From Paenibacillus ginsengarvi (lineage in GTDB: Bacteria > Bacillota > Bacilli > Paenibacillales > NBRC-103111), in NCBI RefSeq assembly GCF_003626695.1, contig NZ_RBAH01000012.1, positions 1-64,000 on the forward strand: 64,000 bases of DNA, in the 5' to 3' direction. The notes beneath the pieces are model-generated. The model searched no databases and was not told the origin of the DNA. It saw only the letters and a list, made by a program, of their open reading frames with translations. A program made the translations under genes and the position numbers. The stretch's first letter is position 1, and the number at the start of each line of letters is the position of its first letter. Shown piece by piece: positions 37,681 to 47,250 of the stretch.

Positions 37681-39422
37681 TCCGAATCCCCCAGTATCAT
37701 CTGACTTAATGTGCTTCCTGCCGTTACCATCGGGAACACGTTCTCCCCCTTCGGCACGACGAAGTCGATGACGACCGGCCCCGGGGTATCCAGCGCCTCC
37801 TGCCAAACTTTGCGGGCTTCTTCCTTGTTCGTGGCCCGCAGCCCTTTTACGCCGTACGCTTCCGCCAGCTTCACGAAATCCGGGCTTCCCGCCAGGTCGA
37901 TATGGCTGTACCGGTTATCGTAAATGATCTCCTGCCACTGGCGAACCATGCCGAGTACCTGGTTGTTAATAATAACCACCTTGACCGGGATGTTGTTGAT
38001 CGCGCAGATCGCCAGCTCCTGAGCGCACATCTGCATGCCGCCGTCGCCGTTGATCGATACGACCAGCTTCTCCGGGTTGCCCATTTGCGCGCCGATCGCG
38101 GACGGGAAACCGAAACCCATCGTACCGAGACCACCGGACGAAATCAGCGAGCGAGGGTGCTGGAACTTGTAATATTGCGCAGCCCACATCTGATGCTGGC
38201 CGACGTCGGTTGTTACGATCGCCTCGCCCTTCGTCGTTTCGCTGATCATATCGATTACGAATTGCGGCTTCAGCTCGCTTTCGGAATCGATATATTTGAG
38301 CGGACGTTTCGCCTTCAGTTCCTCGATCTCGGCATTCCACTGTTCGGAACGGGCCGGACGGGCTTTGGCGTTCGCGAGCCCAAGCACCGCCTTGATATCG
38401 CCGACGACCGGAATGTCCGTTTTGACGTTTTTGCCGATCTCCGCCGGGTCTACGTCGATATGGGCGATCATCTTGACGTTCGGCGCGAAGCCGTCCAGGT
38501 TCATCGTAACGCGGTCGTCAAACCGGGAGCCGATCGAGATCAGCAGATCCGCATGCTGGATCGCGTGGTTTGCCGTATAGGTGCCATGCATGCCGGGCAT
38601 CCCCATCCAGAGCGGGTGGGCGCTCGGAAAACCGCCGAGTCCGAGCAGCGTCGTCGTGACCGGGATATTCGTCTTGCCTACGAATTCGATCAATTCCTGC
38701 GACGCATTCGCGTAAACGACTCCGCCGCCGGCAATGATGACCGGACGCTCCGCCTCTTCGATCGCCTGCAGCAGCTTGTCGACCTGCAGCTTATTCGGCT
38801 GTACGGTAGGGTTATAGCCGCGGATGGAGAGCGAGTCCGGGTAGGCAAACTTCGTTTTATTGGCCGATACGTCCTTCGGAATATCGATCAGAACGGGACC
38901 TTTCCGGCCCGTATTCGCAATATGGAACGCTTCGTGAACGATACGCGGCAAGTCTTCGACATTGCGCACGAGGTAGCTGTGCTTCGTAATCGGCATCGTA
39001 ATGCCGGTAATATCCGCTTCCTGGAAGGCGTCCGTCCCGATGGCGCTCGTAGCTACGTTGCCCGTAATAATGACAAGCGGCACCGAGTCCATATAAGCCG
39101 TGGCAATGCCGGTGACGAGATTCGTAGCTCCCGGACCGGACGTCGCGATGCATACTCCGACGTTCCCGGTAGACCTCGCATATCCGTCGGCGGCATGAAT
39201 GGCGCCTTGCTCGTGGCGGGTAAGCAAATGCTTGAAATCCGGGTTTCCGTGCATAGCGTCGTAGATGAACAAGACGGCGCCGCCCGGGTAGCCGAAGACG
39301 CAGTCCACTCCCTCCAATAACAGCGAACGAAGCAGTATCTCCGATCCGGTAATGACATCCGGCTGAAGCAGCTTTTGACGAAGTTGTTCCTTAGACAGTG
39401 CAGCTTCCATTTGAGCACTCAT
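37677..39422 (-). CDS. ilvB: acetolactate synthase large (catalytic) subunit
   Basis: 581 residues. The catalytic Glu is in [18 protein letters not shown]-binding middle domain is present, and the ThDP motif [18 protein letters not shown] is intact. First step of branched-chain amino-acid synthesis. ATG 39422 has GAGGAGGGTC. Its transcript begins with a T-box. Confidence 0.97.
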   Translation of the reverse strand: MSAQMEAALSKEQLRQKLLQPDVITGSEILLRSLLLEGVDCVFGYPGGAVLFIYDAMHGNPDFKHLLTRHEQGAIHAADGYARSTGNVGVCIATSGPGATNLVTGIATAYMDSVPLVIITGNVATSAIGTDAFQEADITGITMPITKHSYLVRNVEDLPRIVHEAFHIANTGRKGPVLIDIPKDVSANKTKFAYPDSLSIRGYNPTVQPNKLQVDKLLQAIEEAERPVIIAGGGVVYANASQELIEFVGKTNIPVTTTLLGLGGFPSAHPLWMGMPGMHGTYTANHAIQHADLLISIGSRFDDRVTMNLDGFAPNVKMIAHIDVDPAEIGKNVKTDIPVVGDIKAVLGLANAKARPARSEQWNAEIEELKAKRPLKYIDSESELKPQFVIDMISETTKGEAIVTTDVGQHQMWAAQYYKFQHPRSLISSGGLGTMGFGFPSAIGAQMGNPEKLVVSINGDGGMQMCAQELAICAINNIPVKVVIINNQVLGMVRQWQEIIYDNRYSHIDLAGSPDFVKLAEAYGVKGLRATNKEEARKVWQEALDTPGPVVIDFVVPKGENVFPMVTAGSTLSQMILGDSE

Positions 39423-39473
39423 AAGTGACCCTCCTCTCAAAGATTAGACAAACCATACACATGCGCTTTAAAC

Positions 39474-39825
39474 AAAAAAACCCTTTCGTCCGCAGCGCAC
39501 GAATGCGCGAACGGGACGAAAGGGTTATCTCTTCCGTGGTACCACCCAAGTTTGCCGTATGCCTCACAGCATACAGCCTTAGCAAGTAAGGGACGCCTCG
39601 AGGTCGTCGAATACTTGTGGCACGGTAACGTGTGCCATCCCGATTCCCCCTAATGATCCGACACGGTCGCAAAGCGACTGCCGTTGTTCAGGGGAACAGC
39701 TCCAAGGTGAGCTCGTCGACAAGGGATTATGGCTTAGGTTTCAGCACATCCTTAAGCTCTCTGGAACATAAGAGCCCTTATCACTTCGTCCTCTTCATAG
39801 CCGATAACGCAATGGTTTGAATTAA
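39474..39825 (-). promoter_or_regulatory. T-box riboswitch controlling ilvBHC
   Basis: On the minus strand the T-box sequence GGGTGGTACCACGGAAG (39531-39547) is followed by a terminator AACCCTTTCGTCC/GGACGAAAGGGTT with T7 (39474-39526). Stem I has the AGAGAG element and GTGATAAGGG pairing. The specifier is probably CTC (Leu) at 39709-39711, in GAGCTCA with the following purine. Uncharged tRNA-Leu would stabilise the antiterminator and raise ilvBHC expression. The codon is read by hand and needs folding to confirm. Confidence 0.9.
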
Positions 39826-39836
39826 TGTTAGGTTTA

Positions 39837-39864
39837 ATTATAGCATTCCGAAGCCAATAGTCAA
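39837..39864 (-). promoter_or_regulatory. sigma-A promoter of the ilv T-box transcript
   Basis: TTGACT at 39859-39864, 16-nt spacer, TATAAT at 39837-39842 with TGC extension. Confidence 0.8.
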
Positions 39865-39914
39865 GACCTTGTTTGCGGCGTCTTTTGTGGCAATCGAATC
39901 CAGCCAACCTAAAC

Positions 39915-39939
39915 AAAAAAAGCTGCCCTTCCGGGCAGC
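39915..39939 (-). terminator. rplT terminator
   Basis: GCTGCCC/GGGCAGC stem with a T7 tract on the minus strand after rplT. Confidence 0.88.
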
Positions 39940-39950
39940 CTGTGGCTTGC

Positions 39951-40310
39951 TTATGCGTTCACTTTTTGCTTCGCCGTATCGGCCAGGCTCGTGAATGCTT
40001 TCAAGTCGTTTACAGCCAGATCGGCCAGCATTTTGCGGTTTACTTCGATACCGGCCAGCTTGAGGCCGTGCATCAGCTTGCTGTACGACAATCCGTTCAA
40101 GCGCGCAGCGGCGTTGATCCGCACGATCCACAGCTTGCGGAAGTTGCGTTTCGTTTGACGGCGGTCGCGGTATGCGTACGTGAGCGACTTGAGCACTTGC
40201 TCGTTTGCCGTTTTAAACAGTCTATGTTTGGAGCCGTAATAGCCTCTCGCCAATTTCAATATTTTTTTGCGCCGACGTGCGCGGACGATTCCGCCTTTTA
40301 CCCTTGCCAT
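39951..40310 (-). CDS. rplT: 50S ribosomal protein L20
   Basis: 119 residues, complete, with the conserved start [20 protein letters not shown]. It assembles 23S rRNA early and, in Firmicutes, binds the leader of its own operon to repress it. Last gene of infC-rpmI-rplT. Confidence 0.98.
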   Translation of the reverse strand: MARVKGGIVRARRRKKILKLARGYYGSKHRLFKTANEQVLKSLTYAYRDRRQTKRNFRKLWIVRINAAARLNGLSYSKLMHGLKLAGIEVNRKMLADLAVNDLKAFTSLADTAKQKVNA

Positions 40311-40377
40311 TTGTGGAATACCTCCTGAGCGTTATTGAGCCTTCGAACGGCTCTTCTGAAAATCATTATGGAAAAGC

Positions 40378-40578
40378 TTATTTCAAGTTGGCGATTTGCT
40401 GTTTCAGGCGAGCTACGTCACCGCTAGCCATGAGCGGCGATTTGCCGAGGCGTTGCTTTTGGCTTTTGCCTTTGCCGTACATCAAATGGTTTTGGTACGC
40501 TTTATATCGTTTTACTTTACCGGTAGCGGTAACTTTGACGCGGTCTTTCAGACTGCTGTGCGTTTTCATTTTAGGCAT
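40378..40578 (-). CDS. rpmI: 50S ribosomal protein L35
   Basis: 66 residues, complete (MPKMKTHSSLKDRVKVTATG .. basic L35 core). Second gene of infC-rpmI-rplT, 22 nt after infC. Confidence 0.97.
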   Translation of the reverse strand: MPKMKTHSSLKDRVKVTATGKVKRYKAYQNHLMYGKGKSQKQRLGKSPLMASGDVARLKQQIANLK

Positions 40579-40600
40579 GTGAATAGTCCTCCTCGTAAGA

Positions 40601-41116
40601 TTAGCTTTGCGGCTTCGGTGCCAATATCATAATCATGCTGCGGCCTTCCAGCTTCGGCCGGCGCTCGATGATCGAATCGCCTTCGACTTCGGCGGCCATG
40701 CGCTCCAGCACCTTTTGCCCGATATCGGCATGCGTGATTTCGCGGCCGCGGAAGCGTACCGACAGCTTCACTTTGTCGCCGTCAGCCAAAAATTTAATGA
40801 CGTTGCGAAGTTTGGTCTGGAAGTCGTGCTCATCGATCGTTGCCGTCAGGCGAATTTCTTTGATTTCGACGATTTTTTGATTTTTGCGGGCTTCCTTCTC
40901 TTTCTTCTGCATCTCGTAACGGTATTTGCCGTAGTCCATAATGCGGCATACCGGCGGTTTTGCGGTCGGAGCGACGTTTACAAGATCGAGATTGGCGTCG
41001 GCCGCAAGCTGCATCGCTTCGCGGAACGGCTTGATGCCAAGCTGCTCCCCTTCGGCTCCGATAAGACGTACTTCCTTCGCACGAATTTCGTCATTGATAA
41101 TATGGTCCTTACTAAT
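40601..41116 (-). CDS. infC: translation initiation factor IF-3, AUU start
   Basis: 171 residues from a rare ATT start codon at 41116, behind AGGAGGTGG at 7-nt spacing. The first residues ([20 protein letters not shown]) match the family start, and no ATG, GTG or TTG fits. AUU starts of infC are known in other bacteria and allow IF-3 to limit its own synthesis. Two-domain IF-3 layout is complete ([17 protein letters not shown] linker, C-terminal [11 protein letters not shown]). Confidence 0.96.
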   Translation of the reverse strand: MSKDHIINDEIRAKEVRLIGAEGEQLGIKPFREAMQLAADANLDLVNVAPTAKPPVCRIMDYGKYRYEMQKKEKEARKNQKIVEIKEIRLTATIDEHDFQTKLRNVIKFLADGDKVKLSVRFRGREITHADIGQKVLERMAAEVEGDSIIERRPKLEGRSMIMILAPKPQS

Positions 41117-41139
41117 CGTATTCCACCTCCTAGAATAGT

Positions 41140-41189
41140 CCCCCAAAAGTGAAGCAATCCTTCGAAGGAATTCCGGGTACTTTTGGGGG
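41140..41189. repeat. palindromic repeat copy in infC leader
   Basis: CCCCCAAAAGTGAAG .. ATTCCGGGTACTTTTGGGGG, 50 bp, ends complementary over 11 bp. It lies 24 bp upstream of the infC start codon, just before the Shine-Dalgarno. Same family as 22562, 41207 and 43266. Confidence 0.8.
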
Positions 41190-41206
41190 AGCCCCCGGAA
41201 CCCTGT

Positions 41207-41258
41207 CCCCCGAAAGTGAAGCTTATGCTTCAAGTAATGATTCCGGGAACATTCGGGG
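41207..41258. repeat. second palindromic repeat copy in infC leader
   Basis: CCCCCGAAAGTGAAG .. ATTCCGGGAACATTCGGGG, 52 bp, same orientation as the copy 17 bp away; right arm is degenerate. Confidence 0.72.
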
Positions 41259-41289
41259 AAACTCCACGGAATCTTTGTTGCCCTATATA

Positions 41290-41440
41290 AAAGCAAAAAA
41301 GATGCGGACGACAATCGCCCACATCTTACGATGACAAATAGAACACAGCTAAGGTTCTGTTCCGTCGTATATACCCGCCGATAAAGTCGGCCCAGGTGAG
41401 AAGCGGGCGCTTCTGCTTGTTACGCTTTTGAACACTCTTA
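41290..41440 (-). promoter_or_regulatory. L20-leader (infC operon autoregulatory leader)
   Basis: The leader on the minus strand contains CAAGCAGAAGCGCCCGC followed by TTCTCACCTGG, as in Firmicute L20 leaders, and ends in a terminator GATGTGGGCGA/CGTCCGCATC with T6 (41294-41327). Binding of L20 should favour termination before infC. Recognised from memory of the family; a covariance search would settle it. Confidence 0.75.
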
Positions 41441-41442
41441 GT

Positions 41443-41472
41443 ACTATATCACTTCAGGGAGGCGTTTGTCAA
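41443..41472 (-). promoter_or_regulatory. sigma-A promoter of infC-rpmI-rplT
   Basis: TTGACA at 41467-41472, 18-nt spacer, TATAGT at 41443-41448. It begins 4 bp after the stop of the upstream glycosyltransferase. Confidence 0.7.
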
Positions 41473-41475
41473 CGC

Positions 41476-42714
41476 CTATACTTGCTTGCTCTTTACATCC
41501 TCGAAACGGATGACGCGCGTATGCTGCGTATGGCTCCACTGCTTGTTGTTCTGCGTGAAGAACGCGTACAGCGTAATCGGCCACCACGAAGCCAAGTAAA
41601 CGGGATAAAGCAGAAGCGAAGCATACATTCTCCACGACTTCACCTTCTCGAAAACCATCGCCAGCGGGAAGCCCAGATACACGAGCAAGGTCACGACCAC
41701 CATCAGCCAAGTCGGCAAGTAATCGTACAGCGACGAGAAATGGCGCGTCCCCGGCAAAGCGAGATCCACCCACAAAATCGCGCTAAATATAAAGCCGAGC
41801 AGGACGTTGTACACGTTGAACGTATAGATCGCGGTGTCGATCTTCGCCCAGCTGCGTTCTTTAATGCCTTGCCACAGCAGCGAGAAGAAGTAACGGCGCG
41901 CAACGTCGAAATGACCTTGCATCCAGCGCAGGCGCTGTCTCGCGGACGCCTTAAACGTCAGCGGCTTCTCGTCGTACACCTTCGCCTCGTAACACATCGT
42001 CGGATTAATGCCGCGTTTGACACAGCGGACGGTAAACTCAAGATCCTCGACAAGGCTAGTCGCGCCCCAGCCCATTTCTTTGAGCAGGTTCGACTCGAAG
42101 CACATGCCTGTGCCACCAAGGAAGTTGGCCAGCTTCAGATTCGTGCGCGGCAGCTGCCAGAGACGGTTGCAGAACCAATACGTAATAGCGTAGGCGGCGG
42201 TAATCCAGGAATCGGAAGGATTTTTCGTATCCAAGTAAGCCTGAATGACTCTGGAGCCGGAGCAAAGCTCATTGTTCATATGCTGCAAGAAGTCCGTGTT
42301 CACGAGGTTGTCGGCATCGAGGATGACGACCCCGTCGTAAGACTTCGGCATTTTCCACAGCTCTTTGAGCATCCATTCGATCGCATACCCTTTGCCGCGA
42401 AGGCTCGGGTTATTGCGGACGCAGGCGTAAACGCCCATCTGTCTCGAAATTTCGGCGGTACGGTCGGTACAGTTGTCGCAGATGACGAACACGTCGTACA
42501 ATTCCTTCGGATAGTCAAGCTCCTTCAAATTGTCGATCAGCGCACCGACGACCTGTTCCTCGTTATGGGCGGCTATAAGCACCGCAAATCTTTTCTGGGC
42601 GCTAAAGTGTGCCGTCCGTTTTTTCCGAAAAAACCCGAAGAAGGAAAAAAACAGCGAATATCCTCCGAGTAAAGCCAGAAGCACCTGCACGGCAAAAATG
42701 ATGATGTCCAGCAC
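41476..42714 (-). CDS. membrane glycosyltransferase, GT2 family
   Basis: 412 residues. An N-terminal helix precedes the GT-A domain with the D..DxD..D..QxxRW pattern: CDNCTDRTAEI, ILDADNLV, SLVEDLEFT and RQRLRWMQG. Two or three C-terminal helices (about 290-400) form a membrane channel as in processive beta-glycosyltransferases (hyaluronan, cellulose or poly-GlcNAc synthase type). No partner genes lie next to it, so the polymer is unknown. Confidence 0.87.
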   Translation of the reverse strand: MLDIIIFAVQVLLALLGGYSLFFSFFGFFRKKRTAHFSAQKRFAVLIAAHNEEQVVGALIDNLKELDYPKELYDVFVICDNCTDRTAEISRQMGVYACVRNNPSLRGKGYAIEWMLKELWKMPKSYDGVVILDADNLVNTDFLQHMNNELCSGSRVIQAYLDTKNPSDSWITAAYAITYWFCNRLWQLPRTNLKLANFLGGTGMCFESNLLKEMGWGATSLVEDLEFTVRCVKRGINPTMCYEAKVYDEKPLTFKASARQRLRWMQGHFDVARRYFFSLLWQGIKERSWAKIDTAIYTFNVYNVLLGFIFSAILWVDLALPGTRHFSSLYDYLPTWLMVVVTLLVYLGFPLAMVFEKVKSWRMYASLLLYPVYLASWWPITLYAFFTQNNKQWSHTQHTRVIRFEDVKSKQV

Positions 42715-43497
42715 TTGTGTGAGACCCCCTTACACCCGAAATGTTCTCTCTTCAATATGGTTCGGTGTATATTTTTGTTTTTCTGACGTAGCCGAATATG
42801 ATTTTCTCCTGTTTGCATCAATTTGTCAAAATCGCTTTTGGCTCGATTCCGTCAGATTGATGTGGAAATCGGTTATTGCGGCGGGAGGAATCTAACGACT
42901 CGCTCGTTCCAGCAGATTCCTTCTTATTTTCATCCAATTTCGCTTTTTTTACTATTCGATTACAGAAATGTTACAGAACCATTAATTGGCTTACAGAAAA
43001 CCGCCCTCCCCTATTATAATTGGCGGCCCGTCCTAAAGACAACCTAATGAAGGTCCTATTTTTGTTCATATTGTTCGGACCGATTCGACTTTTTGTCGGA
43101 AAAACGAACGGGTGCGGCGTAACCGTAACAAAAGCGCAAACAGCGGCAATGCTCCATCTCTAATACTAATAACGCAAAAACCCCCTTCAAGGTTACACCA
43201 AAGCCGAACGCTCCGTAAGAAAAACGTGTATCGACGTACTTCAAGGATGAGCGACCGCGACTGAACCCCACAAAGTGAAGAAGAGCTACGAAGTACATTC
43301 CGATTACTTTGCGGGGACCCCATAACCAGCGGAAGTTTCTCTTGGTAAAGAAAGTCGTATTTCGTTTCGCTTTACCGCTTTAGCGAAGTTAAACTTTCTT
43401 TAACGTTGAGAAAATTAACGCTCGTTCCAAGCGAATCCGCGTAAAAACGATCCTTCGCATGGCTGACTTTATACTCCCCTAACAATTGTAGCTTACA
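42715..43497. other. gene-poor AT-rich region
   Basis: About 780 bp without a supported gene. It holds the promoter area of the GT2 gene, a palindromic repeat copy at 43266-43316, and a further A/T-rich stretch with AAGTTTCT/AGAAAGT-like inverted motifs. Frames present on both strands lack ribosome sites and family-like composition. Confidence 0.6.
43266..43316. repeat. palindromic repeat copy, 51 bp
   Basis: CCCCACAAAGTGAAGAAG .. CATTCCGATTACTTTGCGGGG. Ends match the outer copy at 22562 best. Intergenic, upstream of the PAP2 gene. Confidence 0.82.
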
Positions 43498-43545
43498 ATG
43501 AGACGGTATATACGCGAAGCTGCATTTTATCCGGGAGGGATCGCC

Positions 43546-44073
43546 TTGAGCCGCGTTGTCCATTGGCTGCTGCACCGGGAGCGTTTGCTCTTTTATGCCG
43601 TTAACCGCAAAATTAAACATTCGGCGCTGGACCGGCTGTTTTCCGTCATTACTCACGCGGGAGGAGCCGCGTTTACCATTTCGGCGTCTCTGCTGCTCGC
43701 CATCCTCGGCAGCGGCATGTGGCGCATCGCCGGGCTGGAGTGCATGATTGCGCTCGCCCTTAGTCATGTGCCGGTCGCCATCGTGAAACGAAAATATCCG
43801 CGCGCCCGTCCGTATCTCGTGCTGCCGGATACGAATATCTGCAAAAATCCGCTCACCGATCATTCGTTTCCTTCCGGCCATTCGACCGCCGTTTTCTCGA
43901 TCGCCGTTCCGCTTGTGTGCGCCGCCCCCGTTCTCGGCTACGCGCTTTTGCCGCTCGCCGGCCTCGTCAGTCTGTCCCGCATCTATCTCGGATTGCACTA
44001 CCCGTCCGACTGCGCGGCAGGCATAGCCATCGGGACCTGCACAGGTCTTGGGACGGTTGCAATCTTCGCCTGA
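43546..44073 (+). CDS. PAP2-family phosphatase (undecaprenyl-pyrophosphatase type)
   Basis: 175 residues, several helices. All three acid phosphatase motifs are present: KRKYPRARP, SFPSGHST and SRIYLGLHYPSD. Such BcrC/PgpB-like enzymes recycle undecaprenyl pyrophosphate or dephosphorylate phosphatidylglycerol phosphate. TTG 43546 follows GGGAGGG by 6 nt and starts at the usual point; ATG 43498 has no ribosome site. Confidence 0.85.
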   Translation: MSRVVHWLLHRERLLFYAVNRKIKHSALDRLFSVITHAGGAAFTISASLLLAILGSGMWRIAGLECMIALALSHVPVAIVKRKYPRARPYLVLPDTNICKNPLTDHSFPSGHSTAVFSIAVPLVCAAPVLGYALLPLAGLVSLSRIYLGLHYPSDCAAGIAIGTCTGLGTVAIFA

Positions 44074-44181
44074 AATTATTATTGTAAGGGTAGAGGCACC
44101 AAAGTAATCTACAGGTGACATGAATGCCGTGCACCCTATGCCGTATTCATATTCAGTTTTCTAAAGGTCAGGTGACGATCT

Positions 44182-45321
44182 TTGCGAAAGAAACGGATCT
44201 TGCTGCTATCCGAAGGGTTCGGAGCCGGTCACACACAGGCGGCGCACGCTTTGTCCGCCCTGCTCCGCCAGCTTTCCCCGGATCTGCAAACACGGGTTCT
44301 CGAGCTGGGCAGCTTCCTTCATCCGATGCTTGCGCGTGTTATGGTATCGGCTTACCGGAAAACGATCACCTCGCAGCCTAAGCTATACGGCTTCGTTTAC
44401 CGCAAACAGTATAAGAAATCGCTGAACCGGCTCACCCGCATGGCGCTGCATCGGCTCTTCTACGGACAGACGATGGAAGTGATCCGGCAGCTCAGGCCGG
44501 ATACGATCGTCTGCACGCATCCATTTCCGAGCGCCGTCGTGTCGCGGCTGAAGCGCGCCGGTTTATCCGTTCCGCTATGTACGGTCATTACCGACTACGA
44601 CGCGCATGGAACGTGGATCAATCCCGAAGTCAACAAGTACCTCGTATCTACTGAAGAAGTAAAGCGCAAGATGCTTCAGCGCGGCATTCCCGCCTCCCGC
44701 ATCGAGGTAACCGGCATTCCGGTTCATCCGAACTTCTGGCAGCACCATAACAAGGAAGAGCTGCGGCAGCAATACGGTCTTCAGGATATGCCCACCGTGC
44801 TCGTCATGGGCGGTGGCTGGGGACTGATGCAGCACGAGGAAATGCTTCAGCATATGGCCCAGTGGCGCGACCGGCTTCAGTTTCTGTTCTGCATGGGCAG
44901 CAATCAGAAGGCGCTGGCAAGGCTCCAGGCCGATCCGAGATTTGCGCATCCGAATATTCGCCTTATCGGGTTTTCGCATGAAATCGACAAGCTGATGGAC
45001 GTCTCCGATCTGCTCATTACGAAGCCCGGAGGCATGACTTGCAGCGAAGGGCTCGCCAAAGGGCTGCCGATGCTGTTTTACAGCCCGATTCCCGGTCAAG
45101 AGGAAGAAAACTGCCACTATTTCACCGAGATGGGACTCGGCGAGCAGATCAAATCGATGAGTACGCTCGATTACTGGTTCGAGAAGCTGACCGCCGGCAT
45201 CCCGGGCGCAGGCAAGCCGCATGACGCAGCAATCGACCCTTATGCCTATGATCCGAGCGCCTGCCATCATGCGATTATGCAGATGCTGTCGGAGCGCCAG
45301 CTCGAAGCTACTAACCCGTGA
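44182..45321 (+). CDS. UgtP/MurG-like glycosyltransferase (GT28)
   Basis: 379 residues. N-terminal MGDG-synthase domain with GFGAGHTQAAHAL; C-terminal GT-B domain with GGGWGLMQHEEM and the donor-site KPGGMTCSEGLAKG. Resembles diacylglycerol beta-glucosyltransferases that make glycolipid anchors for lipoteichoic acid. TTG 44182 follows AGGTGA. Lies 108 nt after the PAP2 gene on the same strand. Confidence 0.87.
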   Translation: MRKKRILLLSEGFGAGHTQAAHALSALLRQLSPDLQTRVLELGSFLHPMLARVMVSAYRKTITSQPKLYGFVYRKQYKKSLNRLTRMALHRLFYGQTMEVIRQLRPDTIVCTHPFPSAVVSRLKRAGLSVPLCTVITDYDAHGTWINPEVNKYLVSTEEVKRKMLQRGIPASRIEVTGIPVHPNFWQHHNKEELRQQYGLQDMPTVLVMGGGWGLMQHEEMLQHMAQWRDRLQFLFCMGSNQKALARLQADPRFAHPNIRLIGFSHEIDKLMDVSDLLITKPGGMTCSEGLAKGLPMLFYSPIPGQEEENCHYFTEMGLGEQIKSMSTLDYWFEKLTAGIPGAGKPHDAAIDPYAYDPSACHHAIMQMLSERQLEATNP

Positions 45322-45462
45322 ATCCAAACAGCAGCGATCCCGTCTCCGGAAGGAGCGGGATTTTTGGCGTTTTTCGTCAGGAAAATGCAGTATCCGCTTT
45401 CTTGTCCTTTATGGTATTCTTGGCATGCAAGATGAATCCAGGCAAAATGAGGCGAATTTTTA

Positions 45463-46206
45463 GTGGAGCTGACCCCCGTGCAAATCGCGCTCGCGCTGCT
45501 GGCCGCCGTCATGACCGGCTTTTCCAAAACCGGCGTTCCCGGCGCGGGCATCTTCGGCGTTGCCCTTATGGCTACCGTCTTCCCCGCCAAGCAATCGGTG
45601 GGCATGCTGCTGCCGATGCTGATCACGGCGGATATAGTAGCCGTCTCGTATTACCGGCGCGCGGTCGTATGGAAGCATCTGATCGTGCTCATCCCCTGGG
45701 TGCTGGCCGGTATCGTCATCGGCTTTTTCGTTATGGACCATATCGGCGACGGACAGCTGTCGGTTATGTTGGGCGTGCTCATTCTGTCTTTGCTGCTGCT
45801 GCACCTGGTCCGGGACAAGCTGGAGCGGAAGCTGAACTACCCGTTTACGCAATCGGTTTACTTTCAGGCCGTACTCGGCGTACTGGCCGGCTTTACGACG
45901 ATGGTCGGCAACGCAGCGGGCGCGATCATGACGATTTATTTGCTGTCGAAGGGGCTTCAGAAGAAGGAATTTATCGGAACGGGGGCGTGGTTTTTTCTCG
46001 CCGTGAACTTGATCAAAGTGCCGTTCACCGTTTACTTGGGACTTATCACGGCCGATACGCTCGTATTTACGACCTGGATGGCGGTCCCGATATTGCTCGG
46101 TACGTGGGCCGGCATTCGCCTCGTGCCGCGTATCCCGCAAAAGTGGTTTGCCGCGCTTATTTTGCTCCTGACGTTTCTAGGCGCGCTGCGGCTGATATTT
46201 ACGTAA
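45463..46206 (+). CDS. TauE/SafE-family anion exporter, copy 1
   Basis: 247 residues, about eight helices in two halves, with MTGFSKTGVPGAG and GFTTMVGNAAGAI as the paired family motifs. Members export sulfite, sulfoacetate or related organosulfur anions. Start is GTG 45463. It is only remotely like the other TauE/SafE protein at 55121. Confidence 0.87.
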   Translation: MELTPVQIALALLAAVMTGFSKTGVPGAGIFGVALMATVFPAKQSVGMLLPMLITADIVAVSYYRRAVVWKHLIVLIPWVLAGIVIGFFVMDHIGDGQLSVMLGVLILSLLLLHLVRDKLERKLNYPFTQSVYFQAVLGVLAGFTTMVGNAAGAIMTIYLLSKGLQKKEFIGTGAWFFLAVNLIKVPFTVYLGLITADTLVFTTWMAVPILLGTWAGIRLVPRIPQKWFAALILLLTFLGALRLIFT

Positions 46207-46247
46207 ATTATGCCGCCCCGCACGGGATGATCCGTACATACACATGC

Positions 46248-46298
46248 AAAAAAAGCCCCTCGGGCATAGAGGGAATGCTCTACGGCCTGACAGGGGCT
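46248..46298 (-). terminator. trmB terminator
   Basis: GCCCCT/AGGGGC stem with a long loop and T7 on the minus strand. Confidence 0.7.
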
Positions 46299-46319
46299 TC
46301 GCATAGTGGTCCAACTGCT

Positions 46320-47045
46320 CTAGGCTTCGGACTGCGGCCTGGATTGTTCTTGCAGCGAAGCTTCGTGCTTCGCCAGCGCGTCTGGGCCGATAACCGCTTC
46401 CAGCCTGTAGATCGGCATATTTTGCTCGTAAAATTTGTTCTCGTACTCGGTCATGACATTGTCCGGTGCCGGGCCGTCCTTATGTAGATCCAGCGAGATC
46501 GAGCGCAGCCGGATATTCATGTCTGCGAACGAATTCAGCGAGAACTCGAACAGCGAGCGGGAGTCGGTTTTGAAATGAATTTCGCCGAGGCCGTCCAGCA
46601 AGCGGATATATTGCCGCACGAACCCGGCATGCGTCAGCCTCCGGCGCGCATGCTTCTTCTTCGGCCACGGGTCGCTAAAGTTCAAATAAATACGGCGCAA
46701 CTCCCCTTCGTCAAACATATCCGCGATATGCTCGATATTAAACAGCGCCAGCGCCAGATTGTCCGGTGCCCCGCCATCCTCGCGTCCCGCCGCCGTCCTC
46801 GCCTTGTCGCTCGCCCTGCGAATCAGCTCGTCGTACATATCCACGCCGATAAAATTCGCTTCCGGATGTAGCAGGCTCATCTCGCTGATGAATTTGCCCT
46901 TTCCCATGCCAAGCTCGACATAAATCGGCTTGTCGTTGCCGAACCTTTCGGCCCAGCGGCCTTTCCACTCCGCCGGATTCAAGACGACGAGATCGTGCTG
47001 CCGCTCGATCGTCTCGCGTATCCCTTTTCTGCCTCTCAAACGCAT
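46320..47045 (-). CDS. trmB: tRNA (guanine-N7-)-methyltransferase
   Basis: 241 residues. SAM fold with VELGMGKGKFISEM and IGVDMYDELI; the catalytic/tRNA-binding LNFSDPWPKKKHARRRL motif is intact. Makes m7G46 in tRNA. ATG 47045 has GTGGAGGAAAG upstream; the frame to 47189 has no site. Confidence 0.95.
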   Translation of the reverse strand: MRLRGRKGIRETIERQHDLVVLNPAEWKGRWAERFGNDKPIYVELGMGKGKFISEMSLLHPEANFIGVDMYDELIRRASDKARTAAGREDGGAPDNLALALFNIEHIADMFDEGELRRIYLNFSDPWPKKKHARRRLTHAGFVRQYIRLLDGLGEIHFKTDSRSLFEFSLNSFADMNIRLRSISLDLHKDGPAPDNVMTEYENKFYEQNMPIYRLEAVIGPDALAKHEASLQEQSRPQSEA

Positions 47046-47164
47046 GCGGCTTTCCTCCACGTTTCGATTGCTATCTATACGATTTACCATCTTAGACGAT
47101 TTTCCGGCAAAAGAAAAGCGCCTGCCGCGGGAACTGCCGCTCTTCCCGCGGGTCGCACAAAAAA

Positions 47165-47219
47165 AGAACGCAGCCCTCGTTCGCGGCAAAAGCCGGAGGA
47201 GCGGCGGCGTTCTTTGTTT
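47165..47219 (-). terminator. terminator of the 62-residue gene
   Basis: AAGAACGC..GCGTTCTT stem with T7 on the minus strand. Confidence 0.65.
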
Positions 47220-47250
47220 ACAAGCATTTATCGTTCGTCGGGCCGGCCCA

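Noticed and set aside
37902..39320. 472-codon plus-strand frame
   Set aside because: Antisense to ilvB.
41428..42672. 414-codon plus-strand frame
   Set aside because: Antisense to the GT2 gene.
42823..43323. Small frames on both strands in the gene-poor region
   Set aside because: No ribosome sites and unlike proteins in composition; the region contains a palindromic repeat.
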